From positions 1 to 14,028 of the forward strand of contig JACPSX010000064.1 of NCBI GenBank assembly GCA_016193065.1: a stretch of 14,028 nt of DNA, given 5' to 3'. Shown here in pieces: positions 1-7,917 of the stretch. The position numbers and the translations under genes were made by a program. Position 1 is the first letter of the stretch. The number at the start of each line of letters is the position of its first letter. The stretch comes from Candidatus Tectimicrobiota bacterium (lineage in GTDB: Bacteria > JACPSX01). The notes under the pieces were generated by a model. The model did no database searches, was not told the origin of the DNA, and was given only the letters and a program-made list of their open reading frames with translations.

Positions 1-1698
1 AATCTGGGTTTTAACCTGGTCGCAAAGAGAAAGCTTCCACTGGAATCTCACAGCATCCAGGATCTAACTGCCTTGCAGAACCTAGCTGCGCTTTCCGGAC
101 CATTTCTGAAGGAAGATGCCCCGAGCTCCAAGCATGTAGCGGTCATCGGCTCCGGCGTTGCGGGCATGACCTGCGCTCACGACCTGGCAATCCTGGGAAA
201 CCGGGTAAGGGTCTTTGAGGCGCAGCAGGTTCCCGGGGGCATGCTGGTTCTCGGGGTGCCAGAGTACCGCCTCCCGAGATCTCTCATCCGGGCGGAGATT
301 GACGCGATCCTCGATCTGGGCGTTGAAATCAGGTTCGGGCAGACACTGGGGAAAGACTTTTTGATTCGTGACCTCTGGTCTCAGGGCTTCGATGCCGTCT
401 TCCTTGCTATCGGAGCCCATAAGAGCCGGGAATTGCGGATGGAAGGGGTAGAGCTGGACGGGGTCTTTCGGGCCCTCGAATTCCTGCTCAACGTGAATCT
501 GGATTATAGGGTCAATCTGGGCCGCCGTGTTGTGGTTGTGGGTGGAGGGGATGTGGCCATGGACGCCGCCCGGTCCGCGGCCCGGGAACTTCTCGCGGAG
601 GAAGTGCGGCTCTCCACCGCGCACGTGGGAGTCATCAACGGGTCCCTGGATGCTGCCTCGGCCATGCGAGAGGCCATGGATGTGGCCCGGGAGGCCATGA
701 GACGGGGGACCCGGGAAGTGCAGGTGGTCTGTCTGGAAAGCTGGGAAGAGATGCCCGCCCAGCGGTTTGAAGTGGAAGAAGCTATCGAGGAGGGAGTGAT
801 GCTCCACACCCGCCTGGGTCCCAAGCGAATTCTGGGAGAAGACGGAAAAGTGCGGGGGATCGAGATGCTCGCGGTGCGCTCCGTTTTTGATGAAAAGGGC
901 CGCTTCAACCCCGCCTTCGTGGAAGGCTCCGAGCAAGTCATGGAAGCGGATTCCGTCATCCTGGCGGTGGGTCAGACTTCCGACCTGTCCTTCCTGACCC
1001 CCGAGGACAGCGTGGAATTGACGCCGCGGGGGACGATCAAGGTGGATCTGGAAACCATGGCCACCACGGCCCCGGGGATTTTTGCGGGCGGCGACGTGGC
1101 CCTGGGCCCGCGCATCTTCATCGAAGGGGTGGAGACCGGCCACCGGGCCGCCCGGGGGATCCACGAGTATCTCTCGGGGCGGAAAATCCGGGTTGAAAAA
1201 AGAGAGCACTGGGCCGGGATCGACTTCCGGGAGCAGCACTTCTTCGGCGCCGCGGAGACGCGAAGGCCCTGGCTCCCCGTCGTTCAACAGGGCTACGAGA
1301 AGATCCCGCGGGAATCCCCGCCCGCCATCCCCGTCGACCGCCGGATCGGAATCGCCGAGGTGGAGCTCTGCTACGGAGAAATGGAAGCCCGGCGCCAGGC
1401 CAGCCGCTGCCTGCGCTGCGGCATGAATCCTATTTTTGACGCGACCAGATGCATCCTGTGCGGGGGGTGCGTGGACGTATGTCCGCACTGGTGTCTGCGC
1501 ATGGTCCCGCTGCCGGAAATCGAGGAAGGGGAAACGCTTTCCCGGCTTGTGGAGGCTCCATTGGGATCGCCTGCGGGCAGCGCGATGATCATGGACACCA
1601 CAGCCTGCATCCGCTGCTCCCTCTGCGCCCTGCGCTGTCCCACGGGGGCCATCACGATGGAGAGCTTCCAGTTTGTGGAGGAATTAACCTATGAGTGA
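1..1698 (+). CDS. GltD-like FAD/NAD(P) oxidoreductase with C-terminal 2x[4Fe-4S] ferredoxin module (5' partial)
   Basis: Flavoprotein of the glutamate synthase small-subunit type, probably the soluble electron-input/output subunit of the Rieske/cytochrome b complex encoded downstream. The frame is open from base 1 and reads like protein, so the gene probably starts upstream; a TTG at 73 is an unlikely alternative. Numbering from base 1 (565 residues): FAD-binding GSGVAG at 50-55, NAD(P)-binding GGGDVA at 181-186, a second FAD contact GGDV near 363-366. The C-terminus has CxxC (470, 473), then ferredoxin cysteines 484/487/490/494 and 536/539/542/546, enough for two [4Fe-4S] clusters. The Tyr-Arg-Arg that holds NADPH in many GltD proteins is replaced by Leu-Glu-Ser (245-247), and there is an insert of roughly 35 residues between the second Rossmann motif and that site. 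The N-terminal cysteine cluster of true GltD is not visible. The stop overlaps the Rieske gene by 8 bp. Family assignment is firm; partner and direction of electron flow are inferred. Confidence 0.9.
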   Translation, partial: NLGFNLVAKRKLPLESHSIQDLTALQNLAALSGPFLKEDAPSSKHVAVIGSGVAGMTCAHDLAILGNRVRVFEAQQVPGGMLVLGVPEYRLPRSLIRAEIDAILDLGVEIRFGQTLGKDFLIRDLWSQGFDAVFLAIGAHKSRELRMEGVELDGVFRALEFLLNVNLDYRVNLGRRVVVVGGGDVAMDAARSAARELLAEEVRLSTAHVGVINGSLDAASAMREAMDVAREAMRRGTREVQVVCLESWEEMPAQRFEVEEAIEEGVMLHTRLGPKRILGEDGKVRGIEMLAVRSVFDEKGRFNPAFVEGSEQVMEADSVILAVGQTSDLSFLTPEDSVELTPRGTIKVDLETMATTAPGIFAGGDVALGPRIFIEGVETGHRAARGIHEYLSGRKIRVEKREHWAGIDFREQHFFGAAETRRPWLPVVQQGYEKIPRESPPAIPVDRRIGIAEVELCYGEMEARRQASRCLRCGMNPIFDATRCILCGGCVDVCPHWCLRMVPLPEIEEGETLSRLVEAPLGSPAGSAMIMDTTACIRCSLCALRCPTGAITMESFQFVEELTYE

Positions 1699-2182
1699 GT
1701 CGAAAAAAGGCGGCATCTTCAGCCGGCGCGGTCTGCTGGGAATCGGCTGGTTTAGCTTCATTGTTTCCATGGTGGGTCCCGCCCTGGCCAACATCCGCTT
1801 TCTCTTCCCCAACGTGGTGTATGAACCCCCCAGCCGGGTCAAGCTCGGCAAACCGGAAGAGTACGCCCGCGGCTCCGCCACTTTCGTGGAGGACCAGAGG
1901 TTTTACTTGTTCCGGGATGGAGAGGGGTTCCGGGCCATCTCCGCCGTGTGCACCCACCTGCGCTGCACGATCAACTCCTTTGGACCCGCGGACGCCGAGT
2001 ACGGGGAACCCCACGCCCACTGTCCCTGCCACGGCAGCGTGTTTGCGCAAAAAGACGGCCGGGTCCTGAAAGGCCCCGCTCCCGTCGCCCTGGAAATATA
2101 CGAGGTCGGCCTGGCACCCGACGGCCGGCTCGTGGTGGACACGGCCCGGCGGGTGGACGCCGGGTTCCGGTTCAGGGTCTAG
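1691..2182 (+). CDS. Rieske [2Fe-2S] iron-sulfur protein
   Basis: High-potential electron acceptor of a cytochrome bc-type complex, taking the first electron from quinol at the Qo site and passing it to cytochrome c. The 163-residue protein has both cluster-binding boxes, C87-T-H89-L-R-C92 and C111-P-C113-H114-G-S116, with the two histidines and two cysteine ligands plus the disulfide pair, and a Pro-loop (KGPAP, 127-131). The N-terminus has SRRGLLG followed by a hydrophobic stretch (residues 11-34), consistent with Tat export and retention as a membrane anchor. The ATG lies inside the end of the upstream gene and is preceded by GGAGGAA with 7 bp spacing, which supports this start. It is 17 bp from the cytochrome b start, so the two are certainly co-transcribed. 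Identification is certain; length is normal for bacterial Rieske subunits. Confidence 0.96.
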   Translation: MSESKKGGIFSRRGLLGIGWFSFIVSMVGPALANIRFLFPNVVYEPPSRVKLGKPEEYARGSATFVEDQRFYLFRDGEGFRAISAVCTHLRCTINSFGPADAEYGEPHAHCPCHGSVFAQKDGRVLKGPAPVALEIYEVGLAPDGRLVVDTARRVDAGFRFRV

Positions 2183-2199
2183 CAGGGGAGAAGAAGAAC

Positions 2200-3666
2200 A
2201 TGGCCAAACTCACCGAGAACCGCTTCTGGCGCTCCCTGTTCCGCAGACCGCTCCCTGACAGCGACCTCGACCGCATGCTGACCATGTTCAGCAACTTCTT
2301 CCTCCATATCCTGCCCGCCAAGGTCCACCGCCACAGCTTGAAGCCCGGCGCCACCTGGGGCCTCGGGGTGATCTCGTTCGTCCTGTTCCTGGTCCTCATC
2401 GTCACCGGCGTTCTGCTGATGTTTTTCTACGTCCCCTCGGTGGAGAGGGCCTACCGGGATATGAAGGACCTCAAGTACGTGGTTTCCTACGGAGTCATCC
2501 TGCGCAACATGCACCGCTGGGCGGCCCACGGCATGGTGGCGGCGGTCTTTCTTCACATGGTGCGGGTGTTCTTCACGGGTTCGTACAAGCCGCCGCGGGA
2601 ATTCAACTGGGTTCTCGGGATCCTCCTCTGGGGGATCACCCTGCTGTTGAGCTTCACGGGCTACCTGCTCCCCTGGGACCAGCTCGCTTACTGGGCGATC
2701 ACCGTGGGGACGAGCATCGCCAGCTATCCCCCCTGGATCGGAGAGAAGATCCGCGTCCTTCTTCTGGGAGGGAACATTGTCGGGGAAAGCGCACTGCTGC
2801 GCTTCTATGTGCTCCACGTGGTATTTCTCCCCATGGTCTTGATGGTCCTGGCGGCCGTCCATTTCTGGAGAGTCCGCAAGGACGGCGGCATCGCCCGACC
2901 CATCGCCCTGGCTCTCCACCCCGTTGCCGGCGGGGGCCCCACTTCGGCGGAAGCGACGGCGCGCTTCGTGCCGGGTCCCCTCAAGACCTACACCCTGGTG
3001 GAGCTTGTCCGTGGGACCTCGCCTCAGGTCGGCATCCAGGCTCCTGAGGAGGAGGTACCCTCCTGGCCCCATCTCACCATGCGCCTGCTCATCGTGTTCG
3101 AGCTGGTCCTCGTTGTGCTCACGGCCGTAAGCTTCCTGTTCGATGCCCCGCTGCTGGAACAGGCGAATCCGGTGCGGCCCGACAATCCCGCCAAAGCCCC
3201 CTGGTACTTCCTGGGGATTCAGGAGCTCGTCAGCTACTCGGCCCTGGTGGGAGGGGTCCTGGTCCCTGCCATCGCTCTTCTGGGACTCATGAGTATCCCT
3301 TACATGGATCGGGATCGATCAGACCAGGGGATCTGGTTCGGGAGTCCGGCGGGAAAACGAGCCGCATGGATCTCGTTCCTCCTCACGGTTCTGGTGATCC
3401 CCGCTCTTCTCTTCCTGGACTCCCGCTTTGGCGTGCGCCAGGTGGCCCCCGGGGCTCCCCAGTTTTTCACGGATCTTCTAAACCCGGCCAGCGTCCTTAC
3501 CACTCTTATGGCCGTGAGTTCCTTTCTCACCTGGCGCGCAACCCGCTCCCGGCGCCTGGGCGCCATGGTGCTCTTCACAGCCTTCGTTTCGGCCTACCTG
3601 GTCTTTACGGTCATCGGGACCTATTTCCGGGGGCCGAACTGGGTATGGGTCTGGCCATGGCAGTAA
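2200..3666 (+). CDS. Fused full-length cytochrome b of a Rieske/cytochrome b complex
   Basis: Diheme quinol-oxidising membrane subunit, 488 residues. I chose the ATG at 2200 over the longer open frame because GGGGAG precedes it and the upstream extension runs inside the Rieske gene. Heme ligands are H105 and H119 (HRW...LH, 13 residues between) and H206 and H221 (14 residues between); the 14-residue spacing in helix D is the b6-type rather than the mitochondrial type. Unlike b6f, the N- and C-terminal halves are fused in one chain, with helices near 52-77, 108-127, 136-157, 200-223, 292-314, 345-366, 388-406, 432-446 and 455-474. The Qo-site motif reads A-P-W-Y (333-336) instead of P-E-W-Y, so the usual catalytic Glu is absent. 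The protein has no cysteine, so a covalent heme ci like that of b6f is not expected. It sits between the Rieske and cytochrome c genes, as expected for such a complex. Confidence 0.95.
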   Translation: MAKLTENRFWRSLFRRPLPDSDLDRMLTMFSNFFLHILPAKVHRHSLKPGATWGLGVISFVLFLVLIVTGVLLMFFYVPSVERAYRDMKDLKYVVSYGVILRNMHRWAAHGMVAAVFLHMVRVFFTGSYKPPREFNWVLGILLWGITLLLSFTGYLLPWDQLAYWAITVGTSIASYPPWIGEKIRVLLLGGNIVGESALLRFYVLHVVFLPMVLMVLAAVHFWRVRKDGGIARPIALALHPVAGGGPTSAEATARFVPGPLKTYTLVELVRGTSPQVGIQAPEEEVPSWPHLTMRLLIVFELVLVVLTAVSFLFDAPLLEQANPVRPDNPAKAPWYFLGIQELVSYSALVGGVLVPAIALLGLMSIPYMDRDRSDQGIWFGSPAGKRAAWISFLLTVLVIPALLFLDSRFGVRQVAPGAPQFFTDLLNPASVLTTLMAVSSFLTWRATRSRRLGAMVLFTAFVSAYLVFTVIGTYFRGPNWVWVWPWQ

Positions 3667-3709
3667 AACGGTTGCGGAAACTTCTTCCCTCGGACCTCGG
3701 AGGGTTCTG

Positions 3710-5008
3710 ATGCTGCGCATCTATCGCCTGTTCGCCCTGATGAGCCTGATCACACTGGCTCTTTTTCTCCTCTCTCTGTGGAAGGACTCTAACCGGGAGT
3801 GGAAGAAGTACCAGGATGAGTACCGGAATCTCCTGATCGCCAAGGCCAAAGACGCCGACCAGCGCCGCGCGGCTGAAAACGTCGGATACGAGTTCGCCCA
3901 GGTCAGCGTCGCGGAAGGGGCTCGGGTGGACCGCTGCATCATGTGCCACAGGGCCGTCGAGGACCCCAGGTTTGTGGACGCCCCCCAACCCCTGCGCGCG
4001 CACCCGAAGATCCCCTCCCACCCCTTCGAGCGCTTTGGCTGTACCGGTTGCCATGGGGGGGACGGCAGCGCCACGGAGGTCCAAGCGGCCCATCAGGGGA
4101 TCCAGAAAAAAGAAGGGGCCGTTCTTCCCGATGGCCGGATCGTTTACCTAACCGAGAGGGAAGAACCCCTTCTGCCCGGCAATCTGGTCCAGGCTTCCTG
4201 TGGATCCTGTCACCTGACGGAGGACCCGGGGAAGATCGGGGCTCCCGTGCTATCCCGGGGCAAGACCCTGTTTCAAGAAAAGGGGTGCATCGGCTGCCAC
4301 CGGGTTGGTAGAATTGGAGGAAAGGTGGGACCCGAGTTGACTTTTGCCGGGGAAAAGCGCTCGGACCCGGAATGGTTGCTCAAACACTTCCGGGATCCTG
4401 AGTCCCTGGTTCCAGACTCGGCCATGCCTTCCTACAAGAATCTTGGAGAAGAGGAGTTGCAGGCTTTGACCGCTTTTGTTCTGAGTCTCCGGGAGGTTCC
4501 CTTTACGTTGATCGCTTCGGCTCCCCTGCAACCACAGACCGTCGTTGCCTTGACCCCGCCTCCGGTGCCCCGGGAAGCCCACTGGGAAGCCCCCCGAAAC
4601 GAAAACCTCCGGCCGAATCCTGTCCCGGCTAGTGCGGAGTCCGTAGCAAACGGGAAAAAGCTCTACGGCAAGTACTGCGCGGGCTGCCACGGGGAGTCGG
4701 GCAAAGGAGACGGGCCCGGGGCGCCGAAAGACTTGAAGCCGGAACCCGCGAATTTTGCCGACCCCCGCATGATGGCCCACGAGCGGGAAGGCGGACTCTA
4801 CTGGAAGATCACCCGCGGCCGGGGATTGATGCCGGGCTGGGAAGCCACGATCCCCCAAAAAGACCGCTGGGATCTGGTCAACTTTCTCCGCACTCTGCCG
4901 CCGAAAGTCCAGATGCCTCCCGGCATGATGGAGCAGCCCCACGGCGCAATGGGAGGGGAGAAAGAGCCCGCCGGTCACATGGAGGAATCCCGGCCCGGCG
5001 GTCATTAG
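3710..5008 (+). CDS. Membrane-anchored pentaheme cytochrome c subunit
   Basis: Periplasmic multiheme cytochrome, 432 residues, likely taking the place of cytochrome c1/f in the complex. One N-terminal hydrophobic segment (about residues 5-24) acts as an uncleaved anchor. Five CxxCH heme sites are visible: 76-80, 111-115, 164-168, 193-197 and 323-327. The first three form a module with many nearby histidines. The fourth and fifth sit in class I-like cytochrome c domains with candidate Met ligands M239 (AMPSY) and M374 (LMPGW). A Pro-rich linker (about 270-305) separates the last domain. The C-terminal tail is rich in Met, His and Gly. The ATG follows GGAGGG at 5 bp spacing and lies 43 bp after cytochrome b. 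The next gene, a histidine kinase, starts 10 bp after the stop. Cytochrome identity is certain; membership in the complex is inferred from gene order. Confidence 0.94.
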   Translation: MLRIYRLFALMSLITLALFLLSLWKDSNREWKKYQDEYRNLLIAKAKDADQRRAAENVGYEFAQVSVAEGARVDRCIMCHRAVEDPRFVDAPQPLRAHPKIPSHPFERFGCTGCHGGDGSATEVQAAHQGIQKKEGAVLPDGRIVYLTEREEPLLPGNLVQASCGSCHLTEDPGKIGAPVLSRGKTLFQEKGCIGCHRVGRIGGKVGPELTFAGEKRSDPEWLLKHFRDPESLVPDSAMPSYKNLGEEELQALTAFVLSLREVPFTLIASAPLQPQTVVALTPPPVPREAHWEAPRNENLRPNPVPASAESVANGKKLYGKYCAGCHGESGKGDGPGAPKDLKPEPANFADPRMMAHEREGGLYWKITRGRGLMPGWEATIPQKDRWDLVNFLRTLPPKVQMPPGMMEQPHGAMGGEKEPAGHMEESRPGGH

Positions 5009-5018
5009 CCAAGGTCCC

Positions 5019-6974
5019 ATGGAAGATCTGCAGCCATCACGCTTGAAAGATCCGAGACCTTTTCCCGGCAGGATCGGCCGGAAGCTCAGCCTTTCTCTCG
5101 CGGTGATCATCACCCTGGTTCTGATCGTGGGAGGAGTTTCCCTGTTGCTGGCCCGTTCCATTTCCCGCACCAACCAGGAGATCAAGCAGCAAAGCCAGCA
5201 CACGGAGGTGATGAGCGCTGTCCAGTTCCAGGCCCAGCAATTGATCGTGGAAGTAACACAGGTGGTCGTTACCGGCGACGGGACCCGCACTTCTCGAGTT
5301 GACTCTCTAGCTCAGCGTATCGTCTCCTTGCTGCAGGAGTACGGAGAAATTCACGAATCCAAAGAAGACTTCCCTGAAAAGCGCCGGGAGCAAAGGGCAA
5401 TTGTAGAAGTACGGGCCACCATCTCGAAACTTCTCCCAGTCTCTCGCAAGGTCCTGGAGACTCTGAGCGCCGGGAAAACCATCGACCGCCAGACGATCGA
5501 TTTCCTGAACGGCGTGAACCTCAGGATGCCCGCTCTCTTTGGCGAAGTGAACGAGATCCACCAGGCCAAGATCCAGCGGCTGATCGGCGACAGCAGCAAC
5601 CGGATGAACGTCTTGCTGGGCATCTACCTGGCCTTCGTTCTCGTAGGAGCCGCCCTGCTCATCGGGGGCAGCGTGATTTTCTCGAGAAGGATCGTTTCCC
5701 CGATCCAGATCCTGGCGGAAGCCACCCGGGAGATCGCCCGGGGGAATCTGGATCGCGAGGTCCCGGTGACCTCCGGGGATGAGATCGGAGAACTTTCCCA
5801 TTCCTTCAACCAGATGGCCAGAAAGCTGGAGGAGCACGAACGGCAGTTGCACGAGGTGAACCAGCAGCTGCAGAGCAGGGTGCGGGAGGCCCAAGCGCTG
5901 AACTGCATCGGAGTGGAAATCTCCAAGCTCCTGGACCTGGACAAGATTCTTCAGTCCGTGGTAGAGCGGGCGCGTGAACTCCTGCAGTGTGAGGTGGTGG
6001 CTCTGTGTCTGGTGGAAAATGGCGACCGCTTGGTCCTCAAGGCCACCAGTGGCCCTCCGGAGGCATTTTCCACCCGACTCGACAGCAGCGGATCAGAGAA
6101 GTCAGTCGGTGTCCCGGCGGACCTGCCGGACCATCTGGTGCTCTGCTCCTTGATTGCGGAAAAATACCGAAGCGTCCACTGTGCGGTCCCACTAAAATCC
6201 GGAGAGAATGTTGTCGGCGCGCTGTGCGCGGCAGACAGCCGGCCCCGTGACTTTTCCGAAGCAGAGAGAGAACTTCTCGCCGGCCTGGCCACCCAGGCGA
6301 CCATCGCCATACAGAATGCCCGTCTGTACGAGCAGATGCAGGGCCTCGCGGTCCTGAAAGAAAGAGAACGCATCGCCCGGGAGATGCACGACGGGCTGGC
6401 GCAGAGCCTGGGTTACCTCCATCTCAAGATCCGATCCGCCGAGAACCTGCTGGGACCGTCGCCGGACCCGAAGGTGGCCGAGGAAGTGCGCGCCATGCGC
6501 AGGGTGATCGAGGAAGCCTACGAAGAGGTCCGCCAGTCCATCTTCGGATTGCGGACCATGGTTTCCCGCGGCCTGGGCGTGATCCCCACCCTGACCGAGT
6601 ATCTCCACGACTTCAGTGAGCGGAACGGAATCCCGGTCGATCTGCAAATTCCGACGGGACAGGAGATCTCATTCCCTCCCGCCGGGGAAGTGCAGCTCAT
6701 CCGGATTATCCAGGAAGCCCTGGCCAACGTGCGCAAACACGCCCAGGCGAAGCGCGCCCGGATCGCCTTTGAGGTGAACGGCACTTCCACTCAAGTCACC
6801 GTCGCGGACGACGGGCGGGGATTCGACCCGAAGGAGACCCTGAAGGCGGGCCGGCTCCAGTTCGGGCTGCAGACCATGCGGGAAAGGGCTGAATCCCTGG
6901 GAGGGAAGCTGGAGGTGATCAGCGCGCCGGGAAAGGGGACCCGGGTTCTCGTCCACATCCCCCGGGGCGCGTGA
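5019..6974 (+). CDS. NarX/LiaS-class sensor histidine kinase (TM-sensor-TM-HAMP-GAF-HisKA_3-HATPase)
   Basis: Membrane sensor kinase, 651 residues, expected to phosphorylate the response regulator encoded 12 bp downstream. In order: TM1 (about 25-46), a mostly helical periplasmic domain (about 47-197), TM2 (about 198-221), HAMP linker (222-275), coiled coil (265-292), GAF domain (about 295-435), HisKA_3 dimerisation helix with the phospho-acceptor H457 in REMHDGLAQ, and an HATPase domain with an N-box around 566-574 and DDGRGF at 597-602. The periplasmic part lacks a recognisable nitrate P-box, so a nitrate sensor role is not supported. All six cysteines of the protein (296, 324, 330, 376, 388, 403) fall in the GAF region, which suggests a redox, metal or heme signal. 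Only a weak AAGG precedes the ATG. The 10-bp gap to the cytochrome gene argues for one operon with the respiratory complex. Confidence 0.93.
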   Translation: MEDLQPSRLKDPRPFPGRIGRKLSLSLAVIITLVLIVGGVSLLLARSISRTNQEIKQQSQHTEVMSAVQFQAQQLIVEVTQVVVTGDGTRTSRVDSLAQRIVSLLQEYGEIHESKEDFPEKRREQRAIVEVRATISKLLPVSRKVLETLSAGKTIDRQTIDFLNGVNLRMPALFGEVNEIHQAKIQRLIGDSSNRMNVLLGIYLAFVLVGAALLIGGSVIFSRRIVSPIQILAEATREIARGNLDREVPVTSGDEIGELSHSFNQMARKLEEHERQLHEVNQQLQSRVREAQALNCIGVEISKLLDLDKILQSVVERARELLQCEVVALCLVENGDRLVLKATSGPPEAFSTRLDSSGSEKSVGVPADLPDHLVLCSLIAEKYRSVHCAVPLKSGENVVGALCAADSRPRDFSEAERELLAGLATQATIAIQNARLYEQMQGLAVLKERERIAREMHDGLAQSLGYLHLKIRSAENLLGPSPDPKVAEEVRAMRRVIEEAYEEVRQSIFGLRTMVSRGLGVIPTLTEYLHDFSERNGIPVDLQIPTGQEISFPPAGEVQLIRIIQEALANVRKHAQAKRARIAFEVNGTSTQVTVADDGRGFDPKETLKAGRLQFGLQTMRERAESLGGKLEVISAPGKGTRVLVHIPRGA

Positions 6975-6986
6975 GGAGGCTCAAGA

Positions 6987-7658
6987 TTGGACCCCATCCG
7001 AGTCCTGCTGGTTGACGATCACGCCCTGTTTCGCCAGGGAGTCCGCAGCGCACTGGAAAGCGAAGCCGACATCGAAGTAGTGGGCGAGGCGCGCACCGGG
7101 ACCGAGGCCATCGTGAAATCCCGGGAGATCATGCCCGACGTCATCTTGATGGATATCTACATGCCCGAGGCCGACGGCCTGGAGGCGACCCGAAAGATCA
7201 TGTCCGAGATCCCTTACGTGAAGATCATCATGCTGACGGTGGCCGAGGAAGACGCGAAGCTATTTGAGGCGATCAAGGCCGGGGCCAAAGGCTATCTCTT
7301 GAAGAACATTGATCCCAAGGATCTCCTCGAGATGGTCCGCGGGGTGTCTGGAGGGGAGGCCCCGATCAGCCGCGTGATGGCGGCAAAGATCCTTGGGGAA
7401 TTTTCCCGGCAGGGCAGAGATGATGTCGTCTGTCCGGCATCCGGGGGGAAATTGAGTCCCCGGGAGATGGAGGTTCTGAAGCATCTGACGGATGGGGCAA
7501 GTAATCGGGAGATCGCCACCGCCCTGGGGATCAGCGAGAACACGGTGAAGAATCATCTGCGGAACATCCTGGAGAAGCTGCACCTCCAGAACCGCGTGCA
7601 GGCCGCCGCCTACGCCCTGCGGCAGGGGCTCACCGGCCCCCCCCGGGGCCCGGAGTAG
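6987..7658 (+). CDS. NarL/FixJ-family response regulator
   Basis: DNA-binding response regulator, 223 residues, partner of the kinase just upstream. The receiver domain has the acidic pair D10/D11, phospho-acceptor D56, T84 and K106. The C-terminus has a LuxR-type helix-turn-helix (about 155-212; LSPREMEVL and the recognition-helix region ISENTVKNHL). The start is a TTG at 6987 supported by GGAGG at 6975-6979 with 7 bp spacing; it directly gives the usual IRVLLVDDH beginning, and no ATG or GTG fits. Its last 29 bp overlap, tail to tail, the end of the glutaredoxin-like gene on the other strand, so there is no intergenic terminator. A GC-rich 6-bp-stem hairpin (7635-7650) lies there but has no T-tract. 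The target genes are unknown; the co-transcribed respiratory complex is the natural candidate. Confidence 0.94.
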   Translation: MDPIRVLLVDDHALFRQGVRSALESEADIEVVGEARTGTEAIVKSREIMPDVILMDIYMPEADGLEATRKIMSEIPYVKIIMLTVAEEDAKLFEAIKAGAKGYLLKNIDPKDLLEMVRGVSGGEAPISRVMAAKILGEFSRQGRDDVVCPASGGKLSPREMEVLKHLTDGASNREIATALGISENTVKNHLRNILEKLHLQNRVQAAAYALRQGLTGPPRGPE

Positions 7659-7908
7659 GAGTCTTCCCTTTCTCGCGGGCAAGCCGCCGGCGCAAGGTTT
7701 TCTCGTCCACCCGAAACTTGAATGCCAAGCGTCCGTTGAGAAAAACCAATGGGATCCGCTCCTTGTAGGTCTCGTAGAGCTCCGGCGTGGACTCGATGTC
7801 GATCTCGCGGAGATCAAATGGGATCTCTCGCTGGACCTTGCGCAGCGTCGCCTTCACCTCCTCGCACAGATGGCACTCGCGCTTTCCATAGATCTCAACG
7901 TGAATCAT
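7630..7908 (-). CDS. Small glutaredoxin-like thiol-disulfide protein (copy 1)
   Basis: Predicted cytoplasmic thioredoxin-fold protein of 92 residues. It has a CxxC redox site (C12-H-L-C15) directly after the first beta strand and a cis-Pro candidate in RIPLVF (P53), the layout of the short 'glutaredoxin family protein' group (DUF836-like). The ATG at 7908 is preceded on the minus strand by GAAGGTG and lies 9 bp after the methyltransferase stop, so the two form an operon. The Pro/Gly-rich last 12 residues overlap the response regulator gene on the opposite strand and look like an unselected tail. The first 80 residues match 64 of 80 positions of the glutaredoxin-like part of the fusion gene at 11400-12035, so the two are paralogues. 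The substrate is unknown. Confidence 0.85.
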   Translation of the reverse strand: MIHVEIYGKRECHLCEEVKATLRKVQREIPFDLREIDIESTPELYETYKERIPLVFLNGRLAFKFRVDEKTLRRRLAREKGKTPTPGPGGGR

Positions 7909-7917
7909 TCCACACCT

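Noticed and set aside
82-1488. Long minus-strand open frame inside the flavoprotein gene
   Set aside because: It is antisense to a clearly coding gene in GC-rich DNA, has biased His/Pro/Gly composition and no recognisable motif.
1948-2199. Upstream extension of the cytochrome b gene
   Set aside because: The extension lies inside the Rieske gene in another frame and reads as Arg/Pro-rich noise; the ATG at 2200 has its own Shine-Dalgarno site.
7635-7650. GC hairpin at the convergent gene ends as a terminator
   Set aside because: The stem is only 6 bp and neither strand has a T-tract after it.
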